NCBI RefSeq assembly: GCF_016801865.2
Contig: NC_068938.1
Coordinates: 129,384,474-129,448,473 of the forward strand
Length of the DNA: 64,000 bases
Reading direction: 5' to 3'
DNA from: Culex pipiens pallens
Lineage: Eukaryota > Arthropoda > Insecta > Diptera > Culicidae
A program made the position numbers and the translations under genes. Below are positions 12,016-24,100 of this stretch, in pieces. The notes beneath the pieces are model-generated. The model worked only from the letters and a program-made list of their open reading frames with translations. It was not told the DNA's origin and ran no database searches. The number at the start of each line of letters is the position of its first letter. Position 1 is the stretch's first letter.

Positions 12016-12424
12016 TTAAAAAAATCAAATTATTCGCTCTACAGCATTGCCTTGGCGTTCTCGATTGCGAGATTCCTACTCGAAACTAGGTGTCCGAAGG
12101 CTTGATTGTTGAGGCAATTGCAAACCTCTTTTTACACCTTAGCTTCCATCCACCCAAGGATTCGAACTGACGACCTTTGGATTGTTAGTCCAACTGCCTA
12201 CCAGCGACTCCACTGAGACAGTACCCAGGAGACGACTCCTGCACCTGGACTGAGCTAACGACCTAACCTTTTTTAGGTTAGTCCGGGGTCATTTACTTCC
12301 CGTCCGACGGAAGGCGTGATCAGACAAATCTCGTCTCGAAAAATGCCACCGGGACCGTCTGGGATCGAACCCAGGCCGACTGGGTGAGAGGAAATCACGC
12401 TTACCCCTACACCACGGTTCCCGG
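12016..12424 (-). mobile_element. Dimeric tRNA-derived SINE (two tRNA-like heads)
   Basis: On the minus strand it begins with tRNA-like head 1 (12424-12348), with a B-box GGGTTCGATCCCAG and near-complementary ends GGGAACC/GGTCCC. A linker of about 125 bp follows, then tRNA-like head 2 (12220-12150), with anticodon arm TTGGA-CTAACAA-TCCAA (loop AAC) and B-box GTTCGAATCC. The body ends with the motif CCTTCGGACACCTAG and an A/T-rich tail. One perfect 11-bp duplication TGAGATATTAC (12005-12015 and 12425-12435) encloses the whole unit, so both heads moved together. A SINE from a dimeric tRNA precursor is known from Culex pipiens (the Twin family); identity with Twin is not established here. Confidence 0.82.
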
Positions 12425-12435
12425 TGAGATATTAC

Positions 12436-13749
12436 CAAAACAGTAAAAACTCACCTAGGCCTAATGTCTTCTACAGACTGTAGTAACTGTGTTCTGAATC
12501 GTAGATATCTGAATCTATAAACCTAATGAAGAACAATCGTCATTTTGTCTACTTGAGAGAATTTCTAAATAACTTTACATCCAACTTCAATTTCTTAAGT
12601 TGGCCAACTTTGAACTCTACAATTCGCATATCCACCTCAACCCACAATCACTAACCAGATGAAATTGTATACACACTTTCTAGTCAGCTCCTAGCCAGCC
12701 AACCGGCAAAACCGACAATCCCCTTCGGAGTGGAAAAAGTATCTGCAGCTCCGTAAATTTTATCGCTTTTAATTTGGTTTTATTTTGCTGAAATTAAACT
12801 TAGAAAGTAATCTTCTCCCGGTCGACCCCGGATAGAAAGTGGCAGCAGCGAAGAAACATTACCCGATGGGATTCCAAGCCGGGGATTTATTCCGACTTCA
12901 TTTGGGTCAACCCACTGACTGCTGCTGCTGCTGGAGAGCGGGAGGATTTGCACACTGTGAAAAATTGTTTTCGGAATTGCTGCTCAAGTCGTTGTGCCGT
13001 TTGTTTAATTGCGTGTTCCGAAATTGAGGTTATGTTTCTTAGGACAAAGTTATTTCAGTGTAATTGTAAGTCTCACCGAATCGAATGCAAGTGGAACGAA
13101 TTCCGTCCTTAAACCTCGCCACAAGTGTTCAGAAGCTCTCTTTTTAAAGAAACCGAGGAGGGGTTAACAACCGGGTGGGCGAGTTGTTTGTGCGTCCGCA
13201 CAGCCTTGGCCGGGGTCAAATCCGGGAAATGGCGAGGGATCAAAGTGAATTAACTTGGCTTGGGGGAGGGAGTGAAAGTGACCGCCGACGCCTGGCTTCA
13301 AGCTGGTGGCCAGTTTCGGATGGATCTGGCGGTGAAGCAATTTGGAGCCAGAGCGAGCGGGGGATTGAGAGCTTTTAATCGCGAAGTAAAGGGCGCGCTG
13401 CTGCTGCTGCTGCCATTGTCTGATGGATGGAGGCTGGAAGGTTTGGGGAGTGGGAGGTTTTAACGTTGAGGATGCATTAGCATTAGAGCAGAAGGAGTGG
13501 CAGCAGAATTGGTAGCGGTCCTTAATTTACGAATCTCGCGGATGAATTTATTGCAGCAATTTACTTTTAATTAAAGATAGCGCGGAGTGTTGCTGATGGA
13601 TTGCTGGATTACAACTTTTGAAAATGAGTTTTGGTGAGTGCTTCGAACAAAGCAAAGCGTTAAAATTCCATTAGTTTTCAAGCATCATCAATGTCCAACA
13701 ACTCCAGTTGAGTTTGGTCTAAACGCTATAGGTTGAGAACAGACGTTTC
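12436..13749. other. Gene-free stretch with a short CTG repeat
   Basis: Mixed-composition unique-looking DNA, GC-richer at 12700-13560. A CTG run lies at 13398-13413 and a shorter one near 12921. Overlapping open frames exist on the plus strand but have no recognisable domain or splice context. Confidence 0.45.
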
Positions 13750-16300
13750 TGGTCCCATTGAGGTGCCAATTTGAAAATTAGAATCTAAGCATCTCGTAAT
13801 TTTTAAATTGTGATGTTCTGGCAATTCAGAGTTTAGGAGTTAATATTTTTGAATCTTGAAAATTTTGAACTGGTAGCATTAGAAAAATAAATAGTTTTGA
13901 AGCTTTGGTGTTTTTGAATTTTATTATCCTGAATCCTTCGCTTTTTTTTTTTTTTGAATTTATGATTTGCGATATGAAACAATAGGTTTTGAATTTATTA
14001 TTTTAGATGTTCTGGAAATTTAGAGTTTTGGAGTAAATGTTTAGTAACCTTAGAGATTTTAAATATTCAGTTTCTGAAGAAAAAAATGCTCAGCGGTTCA
14101 AAGATAAGAAATCACTCACTCATAGCTGAACGAATCTTTACCGACTGACTCGGTCAATCGCTTCAGCAATACAAATACTTTGTGAATTTCTTTGCCTACC
14201 ACGACCGTCGACCCGAGTCGCACACGAATATGCTCAGAGAGGAGAGAATCTAACAAAATACTAGCGTGGCGCTCACTTGGCCTGCACTATGACAGTTTGC
14301 CGTAAATTTGAATTTGGTATTGAGAAAATTGCTTTGAAATGTGTCTGTGATGTTGTGCAAATTACATAATTGTATATTATTTTTGATATGATTGATATTA
14401 AGCAGCCCAATAAATAATTAAAACAAAGCCGATCGTAGACTTCTTTTAGTAAGCTTTAAGCGACATTGCACAATCATCCTCTCTCAAAAGAGAGAGTATT
14501 CAGTAGCGATTGGTGTGGAAGTGACACACGGTAGGAATGCGTCGCGTTCGATTTGTGCTCGCGAGATAATGGGTCTTTTTTGAGCAATCAGGACCTTTGC
14601 TTGGAATTGTCGAATTGTAAATTTTAAAAAGTCTGAGTTTTGAAAATGTTATGTTAGGATTTTCTTATTATTTGGAATTTTGAAAATTGAAATAGTAGAA
14701 TCTTGAATTTTTGAAATAATGGAAGTTTTGAAGAAAAAAGTTTTTGAAAAATTTGAAGCTTTTAATACTTTGTACACTTAAGTTTGGGAATTATGGAATG
14801 ATTATATTATGAAATTTGCATATTTTCATACTAAGGAATCTTAGATTTTTATTGTTGGAGTTTTAGATTTTTTCAGCTTTTGGATCTAATAAAAGAGTTC
14901 TGGAAAATTGGAGTTTTCGAGTTTAAATTTGAATATTATGGAAATTGAGAATTAGATGTTTTTGAAAAAAAAATGTTTCGGGGTATCTAAATCAGGCAGT
15001 TTAAGAATATTGGAATTATAGATTTTGAAATCATGAAATTTCTGAATTTGATATTTTGAAATCTATGCATTTTGTAATTGAGAGAATGGAGTGGTTGGAA
15101 TTTTTAGAATTTGAAAATTGGAATTCTTGATATTTTTTATTTTGTAGTTAATATTTTAAAATCATTTAAATTTGAAACTGGCAGCTTTAGATTTATTTTA
15201 AAATTTAGATTTTTTTGTAATCTTGCCATTTTTAAACCTTTGATTTTTTTTTCATTGCATCACGTTTTAAAAAGTCTTGGAATCAACAAGCAGGAAATAT
15301 TTTATTTTTTTTGTTTTGAAAATTTGAAGTTTTTGGAATTTTAATACTTTTGAATTTTGTAAAGGGAGTTCGGAATTCTGCTGCTTTGGAATTTCGAATT
15401 TATAATTGGAATTTTGGAAGCTTGGACTTTTGGAATTTATGAATTTGAATGTTCTAAAAATGATTACTGTTGGAGTTAAAATTTTGGAATTTTGTGAATT
15501 GTAAACTGAAAATAATTGAAAAAAATAGATTTGGGGCTTTTTAATGCTGCTATATAAAAAAATAAAATTTTGATGTCTTGGAAATTTTGAACCGTGATTT
15601 TCTGATATTTTGGAATCTTGGAATTTTGTAAATTACAGTAATGGAATCTTAATTTTTTGAATTTTAAAGTTTGAAGATTGGTATCAAAGACTCTAAGAAT
15701 TTTGACTTATAATTTTTTGACTAAAAAACTTGATAGCATCAAGTATCAACATTTTGGAGATTTCTGAAATTTGGAGCTTAAACAAATAGTTTCAAAGTTT
15801 CGGAATTTTGAAGCTTGGAATTTTTTGAATTTTGGTATTTTGTTATCATGAAATTTTTAAACAGGATATTTTGAAATTTAAAAAGCATTGAAATTTTGGA
15901 ATTAAGACCTAATAATTTAAAGTATTCAATTTGAAATTTAAAATTAAGAAATTTTGGGAGTATACGAGTTAAGAAACTTGAAATATGGGAGTTAGGAAAT
16001 TTTGGATTTTGAGTTTGTGGAATTTTGTTACTGGGAGCTTTGTTATTTAATTTTTTTTAAGTTTTGAAATTTTGGAGTTCTACAATTATGAAATTTTGGA
16101 ATTTTCAAATTAAGTGTTTTGGAATTGCAAGATCCTTTATATTTTAGGAATGTCTTATTTTGGAAATTAAGAATCCTGGAATATTTCAATTCTTAGGTAT
16201 TTTTTCAAGAGAACGAAACCTTGCTTGAAAACGACAACATTTAAATTTAGTCGTATGATTTTGAAAGTTAAGACACACTGGAATTTGAAAATTCCGGAAT
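13750..16300. repeat. Cryptically simple T-rich sequence
   Basis: Most of this stretch, apart from about 14080-14590, is built from loosely repeated words such as TTTTGGAATTTT, TTTTGAAATTTTG and GGAATTTTGAA, without a fixed period. It looks like an eroded short-unit satellite. The interval 14080-14590 has normal complexity and contains CTCTCTCAAAAGAGAGAG; nothing else recognisable. Confidence 0.55.
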
Positions 16301-18946
16301 TTAATAATTTTAGGTTTGTTGGTATTGAGGGCTATTTTTTAGGAGTGAACAATTTAAGGTCAAACTCGCAACAATAAGAATGAACGTTATGACAGTCAGA
16401 TCAGTTGTCAAAAAGTGGGTGCAATGTTCATAATAAATCGTGGGTTTCGGTAAAAGTCTAAATATCTGATGACCTGGCACTAATATGCAAAAATTATAAT
16501 AAAGAAACATAACGACATCTAAAAAAATAATAAATTGTAGATTTTGAATTTCTTGACCATAATGATAAAAAAACAATGGAAAACGCCACAAAAAAAAATA
16601 ATTCTCAATTTGTATCCATTTCAAGTTCTCCAAATTCCCAATTGAGTACCGAATTAAAGCTCCACCTCCAACCAACAGATCAGCCAAATGGCCAAAACCG
16701 CTTGAAGAAAGAGGCAATCAATAAAACTCCAACTCCACTCGTAATAGAGCGGATAATTGCGTATATTCACGTAAACCCCGCAGCTATGTCTTCAACCACT
16801 GACGAGTTGAGCACGCTGGTATTAGAGTTCGATTCTTGCGAAGCACCTTCTATCGTGGTAGCAATCGCTAGACGCTCAAGTCCTGGGCTGGCCACCGAAA
16901 GTGGAGCGGAACAAAGCGAAAAAAAAAAATAATGAAAAGCGGATAAAGATTTTCCGGCAATAAATAACGGCGGAAGCGAGAAAGAAGAAAAAGAGTGTGT
17001 TATCTTGCCATCGCTCTGCCCTCGCTTTCGAAATCCATTCAGATCTATAACTGTGTTGGCGAGAGCAACTCACACATACTCTTAATGCTTCACTTCGTTT
17101 AGTTTCCGTTCGTGAACTCGGTTGGTCCAGTTTCGCCAAGTCCTGAACTGAACTGTCCGAAGAGATTCTTGGGGATTCTTCGTGTCATTGTTGTTGCGTT
17201 CTTCTTCTTTTTCCCCGGTGGCAGCACTGCTCTATATAGCACCCCATATAAACAACATCTGCGAGGAAGGATCGATGCCAACTCGGCAGAGGCCACCAGC
17301 AGAGACCGACCGACTGGCCGGCACTCCCAGGCGGAAATAAAGAAGGAAACCGGACCAAGAATGACCTTATTTTGGGCTCCATCTCTTCTTCATATCTTGG
17401 TGTCGTTCTGTGACTGTGTGCTTGGATTAAGGCCAGTAGAGTTGTGAACCTTTGTCGAAGAATTGCCCAGCTGCTGTTTTTCACATGGAACCCGAGACCT
17501 GGCTTCTGGACGCCGAGTTGATTGTGGACACGACAAAGTATTTTTGGGGAAATAATTGGTACCAGTTCACTTATAAATAGAATGCAATTTATAGTTGTGA
17601 GTTGGTGGTGGGTAGATAGGCTGGAATCGTGCCGGGTCATCAAGTCCAGACGATGCTGTTGGGGATTAGTGGGAGGACCCCTCTTGGAAGAAGTCCTTCG
17701 AGTGCCAGATAAGACAAATTAAGGCAGATAAATTTGGAACCTGGCTGGGAATGTGGGTGATTCGATAGTGTTCGTATCAGCTAAAAGACACCTCAGTTAA
17801 TCTCACTTGCGTAGTTTGTTCTTATTTGTACCCGCTGGACGGCAGTGATATTATGGGAAAATATATTTGGGCTGTTACCAACGAACCATTTCAGGAACGC
17901 AGAGAACCTGGTGGTCAAATCCGAGTTCGTTGGACATTATCTGGTCCCGCCTAAACTTAGAACCAAGCACTAGAAGGATGCTCGATCTTTAGACTTCCAG
18001 TCCCGTCAGGAAATTCACAGAACCTTAAATTATATTTTCAATATTGCCTGAACGATGAAGTTCAAAACAAAATGTCTCAACGCAATTGATTGCCAAAACG
18101 TGCCAAATCCCTAAACTGCTCCCTAGAACCACCTAAACTTCTACCCTGCTACCCCTTCCAAAACCTCTCATATCGACAACAATCTGTCTGTCTGGCCCCC
18201 ACTAATCTTACCCATCGCACCCGCAATCTTGGAAGGTGGGTGGGGAAACTCCTTCCTTCCTTTTCTCGCGTATCAAATTAAGGCATCATCATAATTACCA
18301 AACTCCTTTCCGCTTGCTCCCGGAGACCGGTTTTTGTTTGAAGTGGTCCTTCTTAATTCCCTAACCTCACTTCCAGGAGCCTCTTCACAGCGTCGGGTCG
18401 GATACCATCGCTAGGAGCGAAAAGGACCGTATTAGCCCCGGTTAAAGGACTACAAATGATGGTATTATGACGCGCAGCGTTCGTTCATGGCCTCCGATAG
18501 GGCGGCGTCGTGTATCGATATTTACAGCACCACACGACGCTTCTCCGGAGCTCACGTCAGAAATTTGCTATCGATTTACATTTTGGGCCGCCCACCCGAA
18601 CCCCCACCACACGTGGGGCACAGTCTCCCGTTTCGATCCCAGTAGGCGGAACGTTGCCGCTTTTTGGGTGAACGAACGATGAGCACTTTCGCAGAATTTA
18701 TTGGTTCAGGGCCTGCTTCCTATTTCCGGCGACGATGTCTGTGAGTGTGTGTGTTAGTGAACACACACACGCACAACCGGAGGCGGCATAGCAGTTGCCT
18801 GAACTTTATTCAATATTTGTCACGAAAATGTGTGTTGCCCCAAGAACCAATCAATGATGGCTGGTGATGGCAGAAGCCATGTCCTTATGATTTCCCGTTG
18901 TCCCGTGACTGTCAAAAGTTGGAGACGTGTTCTTGTGACAGGCGGC
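16301..18946. other. Gene-free stretch, no recognised gene
   Basis: Includes an ATG-initiated 118-codon frame at 16576-16932 of low complexity and without known motifs, and several overlapping frames at 16870-17720 on both strands. None shows a domain or paired splice signals. An imperfect GT/AC-rich palindrome lies at about 18737-18775. Composition is moderately GC-rich from 17000, so regulatory or untranslated host sequence cannot be excluded. Confidence 0.45.
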
Positions 18947-18960
18947 ATGTTTGACAGGGT

Positions 18961-18995
18961 TCATTGCTCCGGCAGAAGTCTCAGCGGTTAGTCGT
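18961..18995 (+). promoter_or_regulatory. Internal Inr + DPE promoter of the retrotransposon
   Basis: TCATT spans the element boundary, with the A at 18963 as candidate +1. AGTCGT at 18990-18995 lies at +28 to +33 and matches the downstream promoter element consensus RGWYVT at every position. TATA-less downstream promoters at the first base of the element are known in Drosophila I and jockey, and they let each new copy carry its own promoter. The spacing is seen in the sequence; the function is inferred. Confidence 0.7.
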
Positions 18996-19540
18996 GTTTT
19001 TTCGCGGTGTGTTTGGCGCGTTTTTCACGGCGATTCCGAGGCGTGTGCGAGCGGACAAGCCCGTTCCGGTGGTCAGAGAGGCCACAATCTGGTCGTCGTG
19101 GACACGGCGGCGGTGCAGCAGCGGAAGAGGAACGAGTTCCTGCATCCGAGCAGCAGCAGCAGGAGGAGTGAGCAGCAGCGGCCGCGGAGGCAGCTGAGGC
19201 GAGAGACGGTCGTTGGTCGGTGGAATCGGCCCCGGAGAGTCGACTGCGGTCGGCGGACCAGTTTTCGGCCAGGCCAGGTCGGAGACAACCCCGTTGTTTA
19301 CGTGGCTGGCAGCAGGCAGCACAACAACAACAACAAGCGCGCGCAAACGAGCTTCCCGCGCATCCCGCTGCGGGCGGCAGCCAGTGCGGCCAGTTCGGCG
19401 GTGAGTGCGAAAGGCGAGTTTTTTAGTTTTTTTTTTTTCTCATAGTTTTTTTTTCCTGTTAGATTTTTTTTCTCATTTCTTCTGCGTTATTTTAGTCTTA
19501 TTTTTGGTTTGATTAGTTTTCTTCCGTTTTTTCCTCAATC

Positions 19541-21199
19541 ATGGATCCGACCGAGTCGGAACACGAGGAATCTGATTTCGATTCATCCATTGATGGTGAC
19601 GAGGACGTGGAAATGAAGGACTCTGTCTCGGGAGTTCCTTCAAACACCACCAACAGGGACCACTTCCTGAAGGATAAGGATGCTGACGGTAAAGGGGGAT
19701 CCACGGACGGGTCTAAGAGGAAGAAGCGAAAGCGTCCTAAATCAGATCCGAATCCGGTTCCCCCTCAACCACCGATTCCTCCCTTGACTCCAGACCCGAT
19801 TCTCCCCTTGACTCCAAACCCAATTCCTTCTCCCAATCCAGATCCAATTCCTCCTAAAACACCGGTGCCGAATCCGGATCCAAATCCCCCACCGCTCCTG
19901 AATCCTCATTCCCAAAAACCGATTCCTCGTCCTCGTCAGTATCAAGAGGGATCGCAAACGGAATGGGTGGTCTTCTTCCGGCCCAAACAGAAGCCGTTAA
20001 ACTTTGTACAGATCACCAAGGATTTGCAGAAGCACTATCCTGGGGTGGTCGAATGTACCAAGCTGAACAAGAGCAAGCTCCGCGTGATCGTGAACTCCGC
20101 GGTGCAAGCTAATCAGATCGTAACTGATCTGCGGTTCAGCATTGAGTACCGTGTTTGGATTCCGGCCCACAAAGTCGAGATCGACGGCGTGGTGACCGAT
20201 GACAGTCTGTCGCTTGTCGACCTCTCAAGGGCGGTGGGACGCTTCAAGAACCCTAAACTTCCAGCTGTGGAGGTACTCGAGTGCCGGCAACTGGGCAACG
20301 TCACCACCGAGGGTGGCCAGAAGAAGTTCATTCCTTCTGCCTCGTTCCGGGTGACTTTTGCAGGGTTAGCTCTGCCGGACTACATTGAGCTGTACAAGCT
20401 TCGGCTTCCAGTTCGATTGTACGTTCCGCGAGTGATGAGCTGCGAAAACTGCCAGCAGTTGGGACACACCAAGACCTACTGCAGCAACAAGAGCAAGTGC
20501 TCAAAGTGCGCCGGCCCCCACAAGGACGTGGATTGCCAAAAGCAGGCTGAAAAATGCCTGCTTTGTGGCGGGGAACCGCACAAAACTCGACAGTGCCCAA
20601 AGTACAAGGAGCGCGAGGACAAGATGAAGCGATCCTTGAGGGAACGCTCCAAGAAGTCCTTCGCGGAAATCCTTAGTCAGGTGACCCACCCCAATCGCTT
20701 CGCTCCTTTGGCGGACGAAGATTCGGGGGACGAAGATTCCGATGTGGAGGTCCTCTTCCAGAGAGACGAGGAAAGTGACTCTTCCGGACCAAACCCGAAG
20801 CGCAACAAGGCTTCCAAGTCCAGGAAAGCCGCTGGCGGCAAGGGTAAGGAAAGTGACTCGTTGAACTTCGAGGAGGATTTTCCTTTCGGTCCGTCGGGTA
20901 AGCCCGCTCCGAAGCCGGCACCGAAGCCGACACCGAAGCCGGCACCGATTCCTCTCAAGCCGCTGAAGCCCGTTCCCAAGCTGCCAAAGATCCCCCTAAA
21001 AACGGTTCCTCAACCGAATCCGATCACCGATGCCTTCAAAGGAGTCCTTCCTTTTTCCACAATCGTGGAATGGCTGTGCTCTTTTGTGAGTGAACCGACG
21101 CGTTTAATCATAAAGCGGTTTGAGCCTCTCGCTAGACACATCGGGAAACAGCTTGCTAGCACGACGCCCCTCTTGTCGTTCATTTCCTTTGATGGGTAA
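19541..21199 (+). CDS. Retrotransposon ORF1: gag-like zinc-knuckle nucleic-acid-binding protein (552 aa)
   Basis: The ORF1 protein would coat the element RNA and form the retrotransposition particle. An acidic N-terminus (1-50) precedes a basic patch KRKKRKRPK (about 59-67), a possible nuclear signal. A proline-rich Pro-Asn-Pro-Asp-Pro-type segment covers about 70-130. A folded region follows (about 140-295, starting TEWVVFFRP). Three CCHC zinc knuckles lie at about 301-314 (CENCQQLGHTKTYC), 320-332 (CSKCAGPHKDVDC, one residue shorter) and 339-352 (CLLCGGEPHKTRQC). The C-terminal part has acidic and Lys-Pro-repeat stretches. Start chosen: the ATG opening MDPTESEHEE, the first long in-frame ATG after the 5' UTR. 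The stop TAA lies inside the start of ORF2. No frameshifts or internal stops. Confidence 0.93.
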   Translation: MDPTESEHEESDFDSSIDGDEDVEMKDSVSGVPSNTTNRDHFLKDKDADGKGGSTDGSKRKKRKRPKSDPNPVPPQPPIPPLTPDPILPLTPNPIPSPNPDPIPPKTPVPNPDPNPPPLLNPHSQKPIPRPRQYQEGSQTEWVVFFRPKQKPLNFVQITKDLQKHYPGVVECTKLNKSKLRVIVNSAVQANQIVTDLRFSIEYRVWIPAHKVEIDGVVTDDSLSLVDLSRAVGRFKNPKLPAVEVLECRQLGNVTTEGGQKKFIPSASFRVTFAGLALPDYIELYKLRLPVRLYVPRVMSCENCQQLGHTKTYCSNKSKCSKCAGPHKDVDCQKQAEKCLLCGGEPHKTRQCPKYKEREDKMKRSLRERSKKSFAEILSQVTHPNRFAPLADEDSGDEDSDVEVLFQRDEESDSSGPNPKRNKASKSRKAAGGKGKESDSLNFEEDFPFGPSGKPAPKPAPKPTPKPAPIPLKPLKPVPKLPKIPLKTVPQPNPITDAFKGVLPFSTIVEWLCSFVSEPTRLIIKRFEPLARHIGKQLASTTPLLSFISFDG

Positions 21200-24100
21200 T
21201 ACACCAAAAACGAAAAACGGCATCTCCTTTCTACAATGGAATTGCAGAAGTTTAACCCCCAAGTTAAACGATTTTCAACAATTCGCATTCGAACGAGACT
21301 GTGATGTGTTTGCGCTGAGCGAAACGTTTCTTATCGGAGATGAGACGCCAGCTTTCCGGGGGTACAACATCATCACAGAGAGCAGGGCAGGGCCAAATAG
21401 AGGTGGAGGCGTACTGATTGGGGTCAGGAAATGCCACACTTTTAGAAAGGTCACGCTCCCGAATCTAGGAGGAATCGAAGCAGTCGCAGTACAGGCCAGG
21501 ATCAGAGGACTGGACATTTGCATTGTGTCCGTCTATGTTCCCCCACAGGTGTCGTTAACTCGACAAAAGTTGTGGGGTATGCTTGAGCTGTTGCAGGCAC
21601 CGCGACTGGTTCTGGGTGACTTTAATCTTCACAGCACCGAGTGGGGAAGTCACAAGACAGACCCTCAAGCATATCTGATCCATGAACTGTGCGACGACTT
21701 CCAGATGACCCTCCTAAACAGGGACAAGCAAGTTACGCGGATTGCAACACCACCAACGCCAACTACGTCCGGTACGAAGGCGAGTGCCATCGACTTATCG
21801 CTCTGTTCCAACAGTTTGGCAGTTCTCTGTGACTGGAACGTGCTTCAAGATCCTCGTGGCAGTGATCATTTGCCGATCGCTATTCTGGTTAGCCATGGCC
21901 CACAGCAATCGACAACGGTGGAGATGCCTTACGATCTGACGCGAAATATCGACTGGAAACAGTACGCGGAGGCAGTCTCCATTGGAGTTGAGTTGCGAGC
22001 TGGGTTGGCACCGCTTGAAGAATATGCGTTTCTGGCTAATTTGATCTATGACAGTGCATTACAAGCTCAGACAAAACCCGTCCCGGGACCGTACATCCGA
22101 ACGCGCCCTCCTCTTCCCTGGTGGGACAAGGAGTGTACGGATCTCTCGGCGGCCAGGTCTGAAGCTTATGTGGACTTCTGCAAGTGTGGAATCCGAGCGA
22201 ACTTCCAAAAGTACAGAGCTCTTGATCGCAGGTACAGTAATACTCTGAAGCGGAAGAAGCGAATGTACTGGCGGGAGTTCGTTGAAGGATTACCAGCAGA
22301 TACGTCCATGAGCACTCTGTGGCGCGTTGCGAGGGCCATGCGTAGAGGTTCCGTTCCGAACGAGAGTGTGGAAAAATCGGACAAGTGGATATTGGATTTC
22401 GCCAAGAAGGTGTGCCCGGACTCGGTGCCGACACAACCATCATTCGACGTTGTTGATGGGAGCGATGCTAATCCTCCCTTCTCGATGGTAGAGCTCTCCA
22501 TAGCACTATTGACGGGCAACAACACTGCTCCTGGTCCGGACAAGATCAAGTTCAGCTTGCTGAAGAATCTTCCGGACGTCGCCAAGCAGCGTCTGTTGAA
22601 TCTGTTCAACACGTTCGTGGAGCAGAACGTAATTCCACACGAATGGCGACAGGTCCGGGTGGTTGCCATTCAAAAGCCCGGTAAGCCGGCGTCCGACCAC
22701 AACTCGTATCGTCCAATCAGCTTGCTGTCGTGTCTACGCAAGTTGCTGGAGAAGATGATCCTCGACCGCCTCGAACCATGGATGGAACGAGAGCACTTGC
22801 TGTCAGACACGCAGTATGGCTTCCGGAGAGGCAAGGGAACAAGCGACTGTCTAGCCTTGCTGGCCACAGGAATCGACATAGCCCGTGGTAAAAAACAGCA
22901 AATGGCTTCCGTCTTCCTAGATATCAAGGGTGCATTCGATTCAGTCTCCATCGAGGTGTTGGGAGTAAAGCTGCGGCGGAGCGGTCTCAATCCGACGATG
23001 TGCAACTTCCTCATCAACCTGTTGTCAGAAAAACACATGCACTTTGTGCAAGGTGATCTGGCAATCACCCGGATAAGTTACATGGGTTTGGCACAAGGCT
23101 CACGCCTTAGCCCATCCATGTATAACTTCTACGTCAGCGATATCGATGATTGCTTGACCGGAGGCTGCACCCTTATACAGTACGCAGATGACGCAGTGGT
23201 TTCAATCGCTGCCAAGAAAGAAGTCGATCTGCTAGAACCCTTGCAAGATACCCTGAACAACTTGGCCCATTGGGCAGTTGGAAAGGGTATTGAATTCTCT
23301 CCGGAGAAGACGGAACTGGTCGTTTTTACGGGGAAGCATGAACCGCCGCAGCTCAATCTTTCTCTCTCGGGAAAGAATATCGAGCAGTCGGACCACTTCA
23401 TGTACATGGGTACCATCTTCGATCAAAAGGGAACATGGGGGAAGCACATTAACTACCTGAAGCAAAAGTGCCTGCAAAGAACTAATTTTTTGCGCAGCGT
23501 CTCTGGCAACCGGTGGGGTGCTCATCCTTCTGACCTGCTTCGACTGTACAAGACAACGATACTCTCGGTGCTGGAATATGGCAGTTTCTACTTCCAAACA
23601 GCTGCGAAATCACGCTTGTTGGTTCTCCAGCGGATACAGTACCGAAGTCTTCGCATTGTCTTGGGATGCATGCACTCAACTCACAACATGACCCTCGAGG
23701 TCTTGGCGGGAGTGTTGCCTCTGCGAACTCGTTACTACGAACTGTCTTACCGGTTCCTGATCCGGTGTGATTACAGGAATAAACTGGTAATTGACAACTT
23801 TGAAACGTTGCTGAACCTTCACGTTGAGTCTCGGCGCATGCTTCTATATTATGACTTTATGTCATCGTGGGAGTGGAGCCCGAGCACAACGGTACAGCGC
23901 ACGCCTCCGTTAACTAGCAGCACCCTGATTGGCTTCGACACGTCCATGAAAGCCGATACTCGCGGTATCCCAAACCATCTTCTGCGGGGGGTTGTACCGT
24001 CGATCTTCGCATCAAAGTACAACCATGTTCCTCCAAACAACAGATTCTTCACCGATGGCTCCAAGCTTGACGGCTGTACGGGCTTCGGTGTTTATCATGA

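Noticed and set aside
16576..16932. ATG-initiated 118-codon frame
   Set aside because: Low-complexity composition, no domain, no splice or promoter context, and overlapped by an equally long frame on the other strand.
18951..19445. Overlapping Arg/Ser/Gln-rich frames of up to 164 codons
   Set aside because: They lie in the GC-rich 5' UTR of the retrotransposon, are open in several frames at once and start inside or before its boundary.
21120..21191. Upstream extension of ORF2 to 21120
   Set aside because: That start is TTG; the first ATG in frame is 21192, at the usual position relative to the endonuclease domain.
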